Below, piece by piece: positions 14,909-23,148 of a stretch of DNA of 29,981 nt (its first letter is position 1; the number at the start of each line of letters is the position of its first letter). Under the pieces are notes generated by a model. It had not been told where the DNA came from. It searched no databases and worked only from the letters and a program-made list of their open reading frames with translations. The DNA is taken from the NCBI GenBank assembly GCA_018715065.1, contig DVMJ01000020.1, forward strand, positions 1-29,981, read 5' to 3'. Source of the stretch: Fimiplasma intestinipullorum. Lineage in GTDB: Bacteria > Bacillota_I > Bacilli_A > Erysipelotrichales > Coprobacillaceae. The position numbers were made by a program, and so were the translations under genes.

Positions 14909-14941
14909 AAAAAGTAGATGATTTGTTTTCATCTACTTTTT
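14909..14941. terminator. Bidirectional terminator between the ybjQ and Nudix genes
   Basis: A 13-bp perfect stem, AAAAAGTAGATGA (14909-14921) with TCATCTACTTTTT (14929-14941), loop TTTGTTT. The stop codon of the minus-strand Nudix gene (14935-14933) lies inside the stem. Confidence 0.9.
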
Positions 14942-15406
14942 ATATCGCTTTGCTAAAATGTATTCCTGATAATCTTTCAAGGCTAAAGCATTGGCTTGAA
15001 AGATGGGCGAAGGCAGATGGCTCACATCGAAGAATTGTAATTGCTCCACTTCTCCCTGCTGACAGGTTAGTTCACCATGGTATTGGCGACAAAGAAAGAC
15101 AATATCAATATTGGAGACTTCATCCTGATTGGGATAGATGTAATGCATCTCCGGTCCCGAGTAAATCTTCCAGAGGGTCAGCTTATCAGCCACGAGTCCT
15201 GTTTCTTCGAATAGTTCACGTTTAGCAGCGTCTTCTACCTTCTCATCCAGTTCGACAGAACCACCGCAATAGCCCCAGCAGTGATTATCCGTTCTCAGCT
15301 GCAGTAAGATCTCATCCCTATTATTCACAACGATGACACTTGCACCGACTTGTAATAGTGGGCGGTGCCCAACGATTTTTCTGAGATCTAAGATATAGTT
15401 AGACAT
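14933..15406 (-). CDS. Nudix hydrolase coupled to MATE exporter
   Basis: This 157-aa protein has a full Nudix box, GGSVELDEKVEDAAKRELFEETGL, at about residues 48-71, with the preceding HCWGYCGG turn typical of small ADP-ribose/NTP-type Nudix enzymes. Substrate unknown. Its ATG overlaps the TAA of the MATE gene as TAATG on the minus strand, so translation is probably coupled and both proteins come from one mRNA. The reason for pairing a Nudix enzyme with a drug/sodium antiporter is not evident. Confidence 0.9.
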   Translation of the reverse strand: MSNYILDLRKIVGHRPLLQVGASVIVVNNRDEILLQLRTDNHCWGYCGGSVELDEKVEDAAKRELFEETGLVADKLTLWKIYSGPEMHYIYPNQDEVSNIDIVFLCRQYHGELTCQQGEVEQLQFFDVSHLPSPIFQANALALKDYQEYILAKRYKK

Positions 15407-16770
15407 TATTGCTGATCCTCCTTATCAATTTGACGATAAATTGTCCAGTACATAGTTCCGAAGCTGGCCAGACCGCCTAGAAAGTTGGAGATTGGTTCGG
15501 CCAAAAAGACCCCATTGACCCCAAGCCCAAAGCAATGCGGCAGGATGAGCGTCAAAGGAACGACGATGATGATCTTGCGGAAGATGGAAAAGAAGACAGC
15601 TTGTTTGGCTTGGCCGAGTGCGACGAACACAGACTGAGCCACAAATTGCAGGCTCATCATGAAAAAACCAAAGAAGTAGATCTTTAAGGCCGGCTCGGCA
15701 GCCTGACGCAACGCATCGTCATTATTGAAGATAGAGATGAAGAAGTGCGGGAAGAAATAGAGGATTCCCCAGGCAACTAGCGTGTAGAGGATTCCAATCA
15801 GTGTTAGAAAACGAATACCCTGTTTGACGCGATCGGGACGTTTGGCGCCATAATTATAGCCAAGCACGGGCTGTGCACCGCTGGTAATCCCATTGGCAGG
15901 CATTTGTACGATCTCGCGGATGGAATTAAGAACGGTCATGACACCCACATACAGATCACCGCCAAAGGTAGCCAGGGTGCTGTTGGCAAAGATCTGAACC
16001 ACACTATTGGTTACACCCATGACAAAGCCAGTTGTTCCCAGGGCAATGATCGACCGGATGATCTTCCAGTCCGGTTTGAGATGTTCAAGGCGCAGCTTAA
16101 GAATGGCTTTGCGGCTGGTTAAGAATTGTAAGATCCACAAGGCACTCAATCCCTGTGAAATGACGGTGGCTATTGCGGCACCTTTCACACCCATGCCGAG
16201 TCCAAAAATCAGGATTGGATCTAAAATAATATTTGAGACAGCACCTAGTAGGACGCTCAGCATACCAATCGAAGCAAAACCCTGGGCGTTGATAAAGTTG
16301 TTCATACCAGTGCCAACCATTACAAAGAAAGTCCCAATCAGATAGATGGTTATGTAGTCATTGGCATAACCGATGGTCTCTGAACTAGCTCCAAAGGCGT
16401 AAAGCAAGGGGGTTTTGGTTAAAAAGAAGAAAAGAAAGAGGGTGATGGAAAAGACCAGACACAGCCAAAAGGAGTTTCCCATGATCTTTTCGGCGCGTTT
16501 GAGGTTGCCTGAACCTCGTTCGATCGATGTCAAAGGGGCACCACCCATCCCAAAGAAATTCGCAAATGCACTGATCATGGTGATGATAGGGAATGTCAGC
16601 CCGACACCAGTCAAAGCCAGCGTAGCCGTTCCCGGGATCTGTCCGATATATATACGATCGACGATGTTATAAAGTAAATTGATCAACTGAGCAAGCGTCA
16701 TCGGTAAGGCAATCTTTAGGATATTGATGGACATCTTGCCCTCAGCAAAATTGTTTTGTTTTGTAGCCAT
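15406..16770 (-). CDS. MATE-family efflux transporter
   Basis: This 454-aa protein has about twelve hydrophobic segments in two similar halves. Family features are visible: INILKIALPMTLAQLINLLYNIVDRIYIG at the start, GMGGAPLTSIERG after TM2, ALGTTGFVMGVTNSVVQIFAN opening the second half, and NGITSGAQPVLGYNYGAKR. MATE proteins expel cationic drugs and metabolites using Na+ or H+ gradients; the substrate is not predictable. GGGAGGAAAG precedes ATG 16770. It is the first gene of a two-gene unit with the Nudix gene and diverges from the ABC exporter at 16895. Confidence 0.93.
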   Translation of the reverse strand: MATKQNNFAEGKMSINILKIALPMTLAQLINLLYNIVDRIYIGQIPGTATLALTGVGLTFPIITMISAFANFFGMGGAPLTSIERGSGNLKRAEKIMGNSFWLCLVFSITLFLFFFLTKTPLLYAFGASSETIGYANDYITIYLIGTFFVMVGTGMNNFINAQGFASIGMLSVLLGAVSNIILDPILIFGLGMGVKGAAIATVISQGLSALWILQFLTSRKAILKLRLEHLKPDWKIIRSIIALGTTGFVMGVTNSVVQIFANSTLATFGGDLYVGVMTVLNSIREIVQMPANGITSGAQPVLGYNYGAKRPDRVKQGIRFLTLIGILYTLVAWGILYFFPHFFISIFNNDDALRQAAEPALKIYFFGFFMMSLQFVAQSVFVALGQAKQAVFFSIFRKIIIVVPLTLILPHCFGLGVNGVFLAEPISNFLGGLASFGTMYWTIYRQIDKEDQQ

Positions 16771-16829
16771 ATGCTTTCCTCCCTAATATCTCCATTGTAC
16801 TACAAATACAGAGGATATTCCAGGGGGTC

Positions 16830-16858
16830 TTGACAGATGAACGGGCTTTGATTAGAAT
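16830..16858 (+). promoter_or_regulatory. Promoter of the CydDC-like exporter
   Basis: TTGACA (16830-16835), 17 bases, TAGAAT (16853-16858): near-consensus and identical in both hexamers to the aro operon promoter. Confidence 0.88.
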
Positions 16859-16860
16859 AG

Positions 16861-16878
16861 AGTTAGCTAGGACTAACT
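16861..16878. promoter_or_regulatory. Operator palindrome at the transcription start of the exporter
   Basis: AGTTAG (16861-16866), six bases, CTAACT (16873-16878): a perfect 6-bp inverted repeat directly after the -10 box, covering the expected +1. Sites of this form are typical of MarR-family repressors. No MarR gene is in the window. Confidence 0.65.
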
Positions 16879-16894
16879 GGAAAGGAGTGAGAGT

Positions 16895-18640
16895 ATGTTA
16901 CTTATTAATCGTACATTGTTGAAGATGGCAAAAGGATTATGGCGTTGGATCTTTCTGATCACGGCATTAAAGATGGTTTCTTTAGTTGGTGTGGCCATCT
17001 TCGCTAAAACAATCTCGCGTCTGGTGGGCGAGATCGATCATCTGAGCCTGACGATGCAAGGTGCGATGCAGGCTTTAGGCTATGCCCTTTTGGTCGCTTT
17101 ACTTGTTCTTGTGAGTGATCTGTTGATCGGGGAAGCCGAATATCGTTGCACGGCCAAAGCGAGACGGGGATTAAGAAATGGTATTATGCAGAAAATACTG
17201 GAACTGGATGTGGGTCAGATTGAACGTATTGGTCCATCTTCGGCGATTACATCTGCCGTGGATGGAGTGGAAGCGATGCAGGTCTATTATAGCAAATATC
17301 TACCCGGCTTGCTTTATTGCTTATTGGCGCCGATCTATTTGTTTTATCAGCTACAGTCGATTTCTTTACCGATTGCAGGAATGTTACTGGCTATTGGTTG
17401 GGTTTTGTTGCCCATCAATAATCTGTTTCGTTCGCATATTGAACGTCTGAAGGGAGAATACTGGGATTCATTAGAGGATCTGACGCAGTACTATCTGGAA
17501 AGCGTTCAGGGACTGGTGACTTTTAAACTGTTCTTACAGGATCGCGAGAGAGAAAAGAAGCTCGCTGAGAAATCCCGCCAGTTTAATTTGAAGATCATGG
17601 ATGTCATGAAGGTCAATTTCTCAAGTTTTTTAGTGACCGACGGGCTCATCTATACCGGGGTGACCTTGGCCGGGATCCTGTCTTATATTGGGCTTCAGCA
17701 TGGTATCTACACTTTTGCGGATGCGTTGATGATCTTTATGCTTTCCAGTGGTTTCTTTACCTCTTATCGTCAGTTGATGAATACGACACATACCGCATTG
17801 GCAGGTGTTGCTGCTACTAGTAAGGTCGATGCCATCCTATCCCTTGACGCTTCGCGTCGGCAAGGTGAGGCTGGTTGTCTTAGCGCTGAACAGGGCATCA
17901 TCTTAAAAGAAGTAGACTATGCTTATCCGGGACGGCAGCGGACGCTATCCGGGATCAATCTACATATTCCAAAAGGAAAGGTGACAGCTATCGTTGGGTT
18001 ATCCGGTTGTGGCAAGAGTACACTGGCAGGACTGTTGATGCGTTTTTTTGATCCGCAGAGCGGATCGATGCAGATAGACGGCAGGGATTATTTTGCCTTA
18101 ACACCACAAACCTTACGTGAGCATCTGGTCATGGTTCCACAAAGTGTCAGTCTCTTTAGTGGGACGATGAGAGAGAATTTATGTCTGGCACGTCCTGATG
18201 CGACAGATGAAGAGTTGTGGGAAGCTTTGCGTCTTGTGCGCCTGGATGATTGGGTCTCTTCTCTTCCCGAAGGCCTTGATGAAAGTGTTGGGGATGCCGG
18301 TGCTAAGCTTTCCGGTGGACAGAAGCAAAAAATCGGTATTGCACGGGCATTGTTGTGTGAGGCCGAATACATCATCTTTGATGAAGCTACCAGCAGTGTC
18401 GATCTGAGAAGTGAAAATGAGATCTGGCAATGCATCAATGAACTTGCGAAGATACGTACTCTGATTATTATTTCGCATCGCTTATCGACGATTGCCAAAG
18501 CGGACCAGATCGTTGTCATGCAGGATGGAAGGATTGTAGATTGCGCTGATCATGTCACATTGATGCAGCATGGCGGCCTCTATTGGCGTCTTGTTAATGA
18601 GCAGGCAGCATTGGAAAAACGAGGAGGATTACAGGTATGA
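16895..18640 (+). CDS. ABC exporter half-transporter, CydD-like
   Basis: This 581-aa protein has an N-terminal membrane domain (about 1-310, six segments) fused to an ATPase domain with GLSGCGKST (about 368-376), LSGGQKQK (about 471-478), the Walker B EYIIFDEATSS (about 490-500) and the switch His in ISHR. It pairs with the next gene product as a heterodimer, as in CydDC or LmrCD-like exporters. CydDC proteins export thiols for cytochrome bd assembly; no cytochrome genes are present here, so a drug or metabolite exporter is equally possible. AAAGGAGTG precedes the start. Promoter and a MarR-type operator lie just upstream. Confidence 0.9.
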   Translation: MLLINRTLLKMAKGLWRWIFLITALKMVSLVGVAIFAKTISRLVGEIDHLSLTMQGAMQALGYALLVALLVLVSDLLIGEAEYRCTAKARRGLRNGIMQKILELDVGQIERIGPSSAITSAVDGVEAMQVYYSKYLPGLLYCLLAPIYLFYQLQSISLPIAGMLLAIGWVLLPINNLFRSHIERLKGEYWDSLEDLTQYYLESVQGLVTFKLFLQDREREKKLAEKSRQFNLKIMDVMKVNFSSFLVTDGLIYTGVTLAGILSYIGLQHGIYTFADALMIFMLSSGFFTSYRQLMNTTHTALAGVAATSKVDAILSLDASRRQGEAGCLSAEQGIILKEVDYAYPGRQRTLSGINLHIPKGKVTAIVGLSGCGKSTLAGLLMRFFDPQSGSMQIDGRDYFALTPQTLREHLVMVPQSVSLFSGTMRENLCLARPDATDEELWEALRLVRLDDWVSSLPEGLDESVGDAGAKLSGGQKQKIGIARALLCEAEYIIFDEATSSVDLRSENEIWQCINELAKIRTLIIISHRLSTIAKADQIVVMQDGRIVDCADHVTLMQHGGLYWRLVNEQAALEKRGGLQV

Positions 18641-20319
18641 AATGTTTTCAATACACCCTCTGGGATATGACACGCCGTTTGTTTCGTAAGGCAATTCCTA
18701 TCAAAAAAGAACTTATCATCTCAACCTTAGCCAGTTTGGTCGGTAATCTCGCGCAGATGGGACTGGTTGGATTTGGAGCTCTCCTGCTTTTGGGCCAGTC
18801 GGTGGTGCTGGCCATTATCGGAATGGTGAGCAGTGCACTGGCTATTGTGATCTGTCGCTATCTCGAAGGTGTGATCAGCCATGCCGGTGCTTATCGGCTG
18901 CTCTCCAGTATGCGTGTGGATCTGTTTTCCAAGATCGATGCGCTGGCGCCTTCCAGATTGTTGGACCGGGAGAAGGGGGATATTCTGAATATTGCTGTCT
19001 CAGATATCGAAACAATTGAGTTTTTCTTTGCACATACCATCGGTCCCATGCTGACGGTCATCCTTTTACCATGTCTGACCTTAGGGATTGCCTTTTGTTA
19101 TGATCCTTTATTCGCCTTATGTCTGGTGCCGATCTATCTTTTTGTGGGTGTGCTCTTTCCTTTGCTGGCAATTCGGGCGGGCCGTCAAATTGGGATGACT
19201 TATCGTGAACGATTAGGGAAGTTAAAATCACTCGTATTAGAAAGTGTCTATGGTTTGAAAGATATTCAGATTTTTGGTTATGGTCAAAAACGTATGACTA
19301 TCATTGATGAAAAGACTCAACAAATCAATCAGGCGGCGCACGGATTGACACTGCATCGTCAGATTGTCCAAGCGGCGCCAACCTTCTTTGTTTATCTTGC
19401 CCGCATTCTGATCATGCTGGTGGCTAGTTATTTGGTCAGTCAGGGAAAGAGCCCGCTTCAGGGCACTGTCGTCCTCTCTTTGATTGTGATGGCTTCACTC
19501 TCTTCGACACAGTCATTAACGACCGTCGTTTCGAGCCTTTTAGAAACTTACGGTGCTGCTGAGCGTTTATTTCTCATCGAAGATGCTGAGCCTGCTGTCA
19601 AAGAAGATCCTTTAGCGAAGGACTGTGGGCCTGTGGAATCCATTCGCTTTGAGGATGTCTCTTTTCAGTATGCGTCTGACCGGGCTAAAGTTCTTGATCA
19701 TTTTTCTTTACAAATTACCCAAGGTGAGCGGCTGGGCATCATGGGCGAGAGTGGGATGGGCAAATCCACGATTCTTCATCTGCTCTTACATTTTTATGAG
19801 CCTGATCAGGGCCGTATTCTGATCAACGGGCTCCCTTTAAGCAAGATCTCTATGAATAGCCTGCGACAGCGGTTGATCTTAGTCAGTCAGGAAACTTTTT
19901 TATGCAATGATACCATTGCCCATAATATTGCTTTAGGGAAGCCTGAGGCAACGTTAAAAAAGATACAGATAGCGGCTCAAAAAGCGGGCATTCATGACTG
20001 GATCATGACTTTAGAAAAGGGTTATGAAACATCGCTAGGAGAAATGGCAAGTCGTCTTTCCGGTGGAGAAAGGCAACGTCTGGGCATCGCACGCGCTTTA
20101 TTGATGGAACCGGACGTTTTGATCATGGATGAGCCAACCAGCAGTTTGGATGTCTTTCACGAGATGGAATTACTCGGCACGTTGGATCAATTAGGTGAAA
20201 AGATGACCGTTATCATTGTCTCCCATCGTCCTTCCACCCTGACGCATTGTGATCGTATCGTTCAGTTGAAAGATGGTAAGCAGCAGAAAACATCAAAAAA
20301 GCAGGTTTCCCTGCTTTAA
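18637..20319 (+). CDS. ABC exporter half-transporter, CydC-like
   Basis: This 560-aa partner of the preceding gene has a membrane domain (about 1-320) and an ATPase domain with GESGMGKST (about 370-378), LSGGERQR (about 474-481), Walker B DVLIMDEPTSSLD and ISHRP-like VSHRP. Its start overlaps the stop of the first subunit as ATGA, so the two are made together. Both ATPase sites look complete. The gene converges on the permease gene on the other strand: their stop codons overlap by three bases within a shared hairpin. Confidence 0.9.
   Translation: MKCFQYTLWDMTRRLFRKAIPIKKELIISTLASLVGNLAQMGLVGFGALLLLGQSVVLAIIGMVSSALAIVICRYLEGVISHAGAYRLLSSMRVDLFSKIDALAPSRLLDREKGDILNIAVSDIETIEFFFAHTIGPMLTVILLPCLTLGIAFCYDPLFALCLVPIYLFVGVLFPLLAIRAGRQIGMTYRERLGKLKSLVLESVYGLKDIQIFGYGQKRMTIIDEKTQQINQAAHGLTLHRQIVQAAPTFFVYLARILIMLVASYLVSQGKSPLQGTVVLSLIVMASLSSTQSLTTVVSSLLETYGAAERLFLIEDAEPAVKEDPLAKDCGPVESIRFEDVSFQYASDRAKVLDHFSLQITQGERLGIMGESGMGKSTILHLLLHFYEPDQGRILINGLPLSKISMNSLRQRLILVSQETFLCNDTIAHNIALGKPEATLKKIQIAAQKAGIHDWIMTLEKGYETSLGEMASRLSGGERQRLGIARALLMEPDVLIMDEPTSSLDVFHEMELLGTLDQLGEKMTVIIVSHRPSTLTHCDRIVQLKDGKQQKTSKKQVSLL
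20298..20317. terminator. Hairpin at the overlapping convergent stops
   Basis: AAAGCAGG (20298-20305), loop TTTC, CCTGCTTT (20310-20317), flanked by A6 on the left. It is a better terminator for the minus-strand operon (T-run to 20295) than for the plus strand, where only three T follow. Confidence 0.7.
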
Positions 20320-21563
20320 TGCGCCTGTAAAAGCTGTTTTCTGGCCAGCTTCGATAGATAGAGATATCCCACCAGCATACTGATGAGTGCCATCCCGATC
20401 AGGACAAATACGAGCTGCCAGGAGAACTGAAAGGCCACACACATTTTCACTGCCAACAGCAAAGGATAGTAGAGTGCCAGCAGATTTAAGATGATCAGTG
20501 TCTTCCCTATTTCCTGATGCAATGTTTTTAGAAGTGCCTCATGCGTGTAACCTAGATGTTTGAGTTGGCGGCATTCATCGATATGATAAGAGAGCACTTT
20601 ATTCAGATTAAAGCATACTGCCAGAACGGTACAGAAGATGCCGGTAATAATGATCGTGTAGAGCACGACCTGATTGAGTGAACTGGTCCCAAAGAAATCA
20701 TAAAGGACCAGACAGCCTAGATCCAGAAACGTTAACAGCTGGATGAAATAAATGCTGTTTCGAAGAAAATTATCGATATGACTGTTTCTGACTAGATGCA
20801 GACGATGCTTGTAGCCTTTGCGGCATTTGCCTCTTTCCAAAAGGGCATGGCAGGAGGATTTAATGGTCTTGATAATGAAAAGGTAGGAGCCGGCAACGCC
20901 TATTAATAAATAGAGCATTGCAGAGGAAGCATTTCCTAATAAGATCAATAAACCAAAGGCCAGATAGAAGAATAAAGCGGTGATACGCGGCAGGGTAAAG
21001 CCAAGAATACGATTCTTTTTGACTTGATGGCTGAGGCTGGTTTGATAATCGAGAAGCGCAACGACCTCGTAGCGATAGAGAAAGCCGGTGATGACGATCA
21101 TCAGGATCAGCACTTCCATGGCGCAGGCAAATAATTGAGTGAAGATCACGCTAAGACTAAAGCTGAAGATCATATCGGTAAGAATATACTCACTGAAGAT
21201 CAGAAGTAAGACCTGACCGATCAGAGTGCCCGCCAAAAAGGCGATGCCGATGATAAAAATGAGCTGCAGGCTGATAAAGTGCATCATGCCCGATAGGCTG
21301 ACACCACAAAGTTTAAAGATGCCTAGTAAAGGAACCTCAGTTTCAATGTAGCGTTTGGCAGCATAAAAGCTCAGAACCAGAACATAGAGGGCAATGGCCA
21401 GGCAGATCGTGGCAAATGCCACATCGAAGGAGAGTCGGTACGCAGGATTGAGAGCCAGGTTGAGATAGAAGGCCATGGCTGTCTGACTCAGGATGAGAAA
21501 GACGAGATAAAAGAGTGTATTTTGTTTTTCCTTGTTCAGGAATTTTAAGCTGATCTTCAACAT
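20316..21563 (-). CDS. FtsX/BceB-like ABC permease without large external domain
   Basis: This 415-aa protein has about ten hydrophobic segments (roughly 16-36, 46-68, 92-118, 128-160, 190-208, 213-232, 268-290, 297-318, 350-372, 378-400). The number and spacing recall BceB-type permeases, but those have a roughly 200-residue external domain in the middle, and here only about 35 residues separate the sixth and seventh segments. GIFKLCGVS and a late QLKHLGYTHEALLKTLHQE segment resemble the FtsX coupling region. AAAGGAGG precedes ATG 21563, which overlaps the ATPase gene stop by 7 bases. It is the last gene of a three-gene operon with two ATPases. No BceRS two-component genes are nearby. Confidence 0.75.
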   Translation of the reverse strand: MLKISLKFLNKEKQNTLFYLVFLILSQTAMAFYLNLALNPAYRLSFDVAFATICLAIALYVLVLSFYAAKRYIETEVPLLGIFKLCGVSLSGMMHFISLQLIFIIGIAFLAGTLIGQVLLLIFSEYILTDMIFSFSLSVIFTQLFACAMEVLILMIVITGFLYRYEVVALLDYQTSLSHQVKKNRILGFTLPRITALFFYLAFGLLILLGNASSAMLYLLIGVAGSYLFIIKTIKSSCHALLERGKCRKGYKHRLHLVRNSHIDNFLRNSIYFIQLLTFLDLGCLVLYDFFGTSSLNQVVLYTIIITGIFCTVLAVCFNLNKVLSYHIDECRQLKHLGYTHEALLKTLHQEIGKTLIILNLLALYYPLLLAVKMCVAFQFSWQLVFVLIGMALISMLVGYLYLSKLARKQLLQAH

Positions 21564-22270
21564 GCTTGAAGCCTCCTTTCACGCAGTGATAGACGCTCTT
21601 CTTCGATTTCTGGACTGGTCGACAAGACCCCATCCTGAAGGTAGATCAAGCGACTGGCATAGCTGGCGACATAGAGATCATGGGTCACGATCAAGATCGT
21701 TAGACCGGTTTCGTTGAGTTGACTGAGCTGTTCCATGACCAGCCGAGTCTGTCTCGAATCCAGATTGCCAGTAGGTTCATCGGCCAATAATAAGCCTGGT
21801 TTTTGGGCAAGTGCTCGTGCGATCGCCACGCGCTGTTTTTGACCACCGGAACATTCAGAGGGATAGTGATCGATGATCTCTTTGATCCCCAGTGATACAG
21901 CCAGCGCCTCAATATTTCTGTCGATGACCTGACGGTCCGTTAAGCTTTCACTGAGCCCGAGCATGATATTTTCTTTATTGGTGAGGCTGTCTAATAAATG
22001 ATAATCCTGATAGATATAAGCCAGCTTGTCTTTACGCAGCTTGGCACGTTGGTTTTCAGAAAGCATGGACAGAGAGGTGTCTTCCAAAGCGACTGTTCCT
22101 GCAGTCGGGATGAGCTGTCCGCATAGGATGTTCAGCAACGTCGTTTTTCCTGAACCGCTCGGACCCATGATGGCAATCATTTCGCCTTTGTCGATAGTCA
22201 GGTTGATATCGTGTAAGACTTCACGCCCTTTTTCATAAGCGTGAGAGATATGGGATAATTCTAATAGCAT
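21557..22270 (-). CDS. ABC transporter ATPase, LolD/BceA type (second of two)
   Basis: This 237-aa ATPase has GPSGSGKTTLLN (about 36-47), the Q-loop YIYQDYHLLDSL, CSGGQKQR, LLLADEPTGNLD and the switch His in VTHD, so it should be active. It resembles ATPases that partner FtsX-like permeases (BceA, MacB, LolD). ATG 22270 is chosen; an in-frame GTG at 22282 overlaps the AAAGGAGT ribosome binding site and is less likely. It sits between the first ATPase gene and the permease gene with short gaps or overlaps, all one operon. Confidence 0.9.
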   Translation of the reverse strand: MLLELSHISHAYEKGREVLHDINLTIDKGEMIAIMGPSGSGKTTLLNILCGQLIPTAGTVALEDTSLSMLSENQRAKLRKDKLAYIYQDYHLLDSLTNKENIMLGLSESLTDRQVIDRNIEALAVSLGIKEIIDHYPSECSGGQKQRVAIARALAQKPGLLLADEPTGNLDSRQTRLVMEQLSQLNETGLTILIVTHDLYVASYASRLIYLQDGVLSTSPEIEEERLSLRERRLQAC

Positions 22271-22278
22271 AAACCATG

Positions 22279-23037
22279 TCACTCCTTTGTGAATTCATCG
22301 AGCAGATTGATCGTGAGAATTTGCTGATAAAAAGCATCTCTAGCCAGATTGGCACGATTGAGCTCATGTGTGATACAGCCGTCGTGCAGATAGAGTACTT
22401 TCTTGGCATAACTTGCCATCTCGCAGGAATGGGTGACCATCAGAATGGTGGTGCCCATTGCATTGAGTTTTTGAAAAAGCAGCATCAGCTCTTTGGATGT
22501 CTGAGAATCCAGATTCCCGGTGGGTTCATCGGCAAATAAGAGATCCGGTTGATTGACGAGGGCTCTAGCCAGGGCAACACGTTGCTGCTGACCACCGGAA
22601 CATTGGGAAGGATACTGATTCAGGATATCCTCAATCCCGAGCTTGGCAGCGCTATCCAGGACGTAGCGCTGTCTTTTTTTGATTTCCACATGGTGCATCA
22701 GCAGGGGAATCTCGATATTTTCATGATTGGTCAGATTGTCCATCAGATGATAATCCTGAAATAAATAACCTAGATGCTGATAGCGGAATTCATTGAGACG
22801 ATACTGGCTAGTCATGACTAAATTCTTTCCTAAAATATGTAAACTGCCGGTTGTTGGCGCATCCATGGTGGACAAACAGTTTAAGAGGGTCGTCTTACCT
22901 GAGCCACTTGGTCCCATGATTGCGATAAAGTCTCCCTGATAGGCTTCAAAATCGATGTGATCCAGGGCTAACAGCGTATTTAAACCGCCTAATGGATATT
23001 TTTTAACGAGATGTTTGGCTTGTATGATCGGTTGCAT
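22279..23037 (-). CDS. ABC transporter ATPase, LolD/BceA type (first of two)
   Basis: This 252-aa ATPase has GPSGSGKTTLLN, Q-loop YLFQDYHLMDNL, CSGGQQQR, LLFADEPTGNLD and VTHS. It is clearly a paralog of the next gene product, with the same spacing throughout, and has an N-terminal extension (MQPIIQAKHLVKKYPLGG). GGAGG (23049-23045) seven bases before ATG 23037 fixes the start; an open frame extends 46 codons further but crosses the promoter and the tetR terminator. As both ATPases have complete motifs, they could form a heterodimer on the single permease, or be alternatives. Confidence 0.9.
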   Translation of the reverse strand: MQPIIQAKHLVKKYPLGGLNTLLALDHIDFEAYQGDFIAIMGPSGSGKTTLLNCLSTMDAPTTGSLHILGKNLVMTSQYRLNEFRYQHLGYLFQDYHLMDNLTNHENIEIPLLMHHVEIKKRQRYVLDSAAKLGIEDILNQYPSQCSGGQQQRVALARALVNQPDLLFADEPTGNLDSQTSKELMLLFQKLNAMGTTILMVTHSCEMASYAKKVLYLHDGCITHELNRANLARDAFYQQILTINLLDEFTKE

Positions 23038-23062
23038 ATGGTAACCTCCTTTGCTTACCTTC

Positions 23063-23091
23063 ATTATAGCTGTAAGCCCTGTAAGAAACAA
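23063..23091 (-). promoter_or_regulatory. Promoter of the two-ATPase exporter with a direct repeat in its spacer
   Basis: On the minus strand TTGTTT (23091-23086), 17 bases, TATAAT (23068-23063). The spacer contains CTTACAG twice (23085-23079 and 23076-23070, period 9). Direct repeats inside a promoter spacer suggest an activator site. The operon is thus separate from tetR. Confidence 0.7.
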
Positions 23092-23124
23092 TGAACCTGT
23101 CATCAAAGTCTTTTTTTTGGCACG

Positions 23125-23148
23125 AAAAAAACTACCTTGCGGTAGTTT
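23125..23148 (-). terminator. Terminator of tetR
   Basis: On the minus strand AAACTACC (23148-23141 after the stop's first base), loop GCAA, GGTAGTTT (23136-23129), followed by T to 23125. The stem begins at the second base of the stop codon (23149-23147). Confidence 0.88.

Noticed and set aside
14875..15225. 116-aa plus-strand ORF over the third Nudix gene
   Set aside because: Starts upstream of a terminator and runs antisense through the Nudix box; no domain.
18088..18519. 143-aa minus-strand ORF within the CydD-like gene
   Set aside because: Antisense to the ATPase domain with intact Walker motifs.
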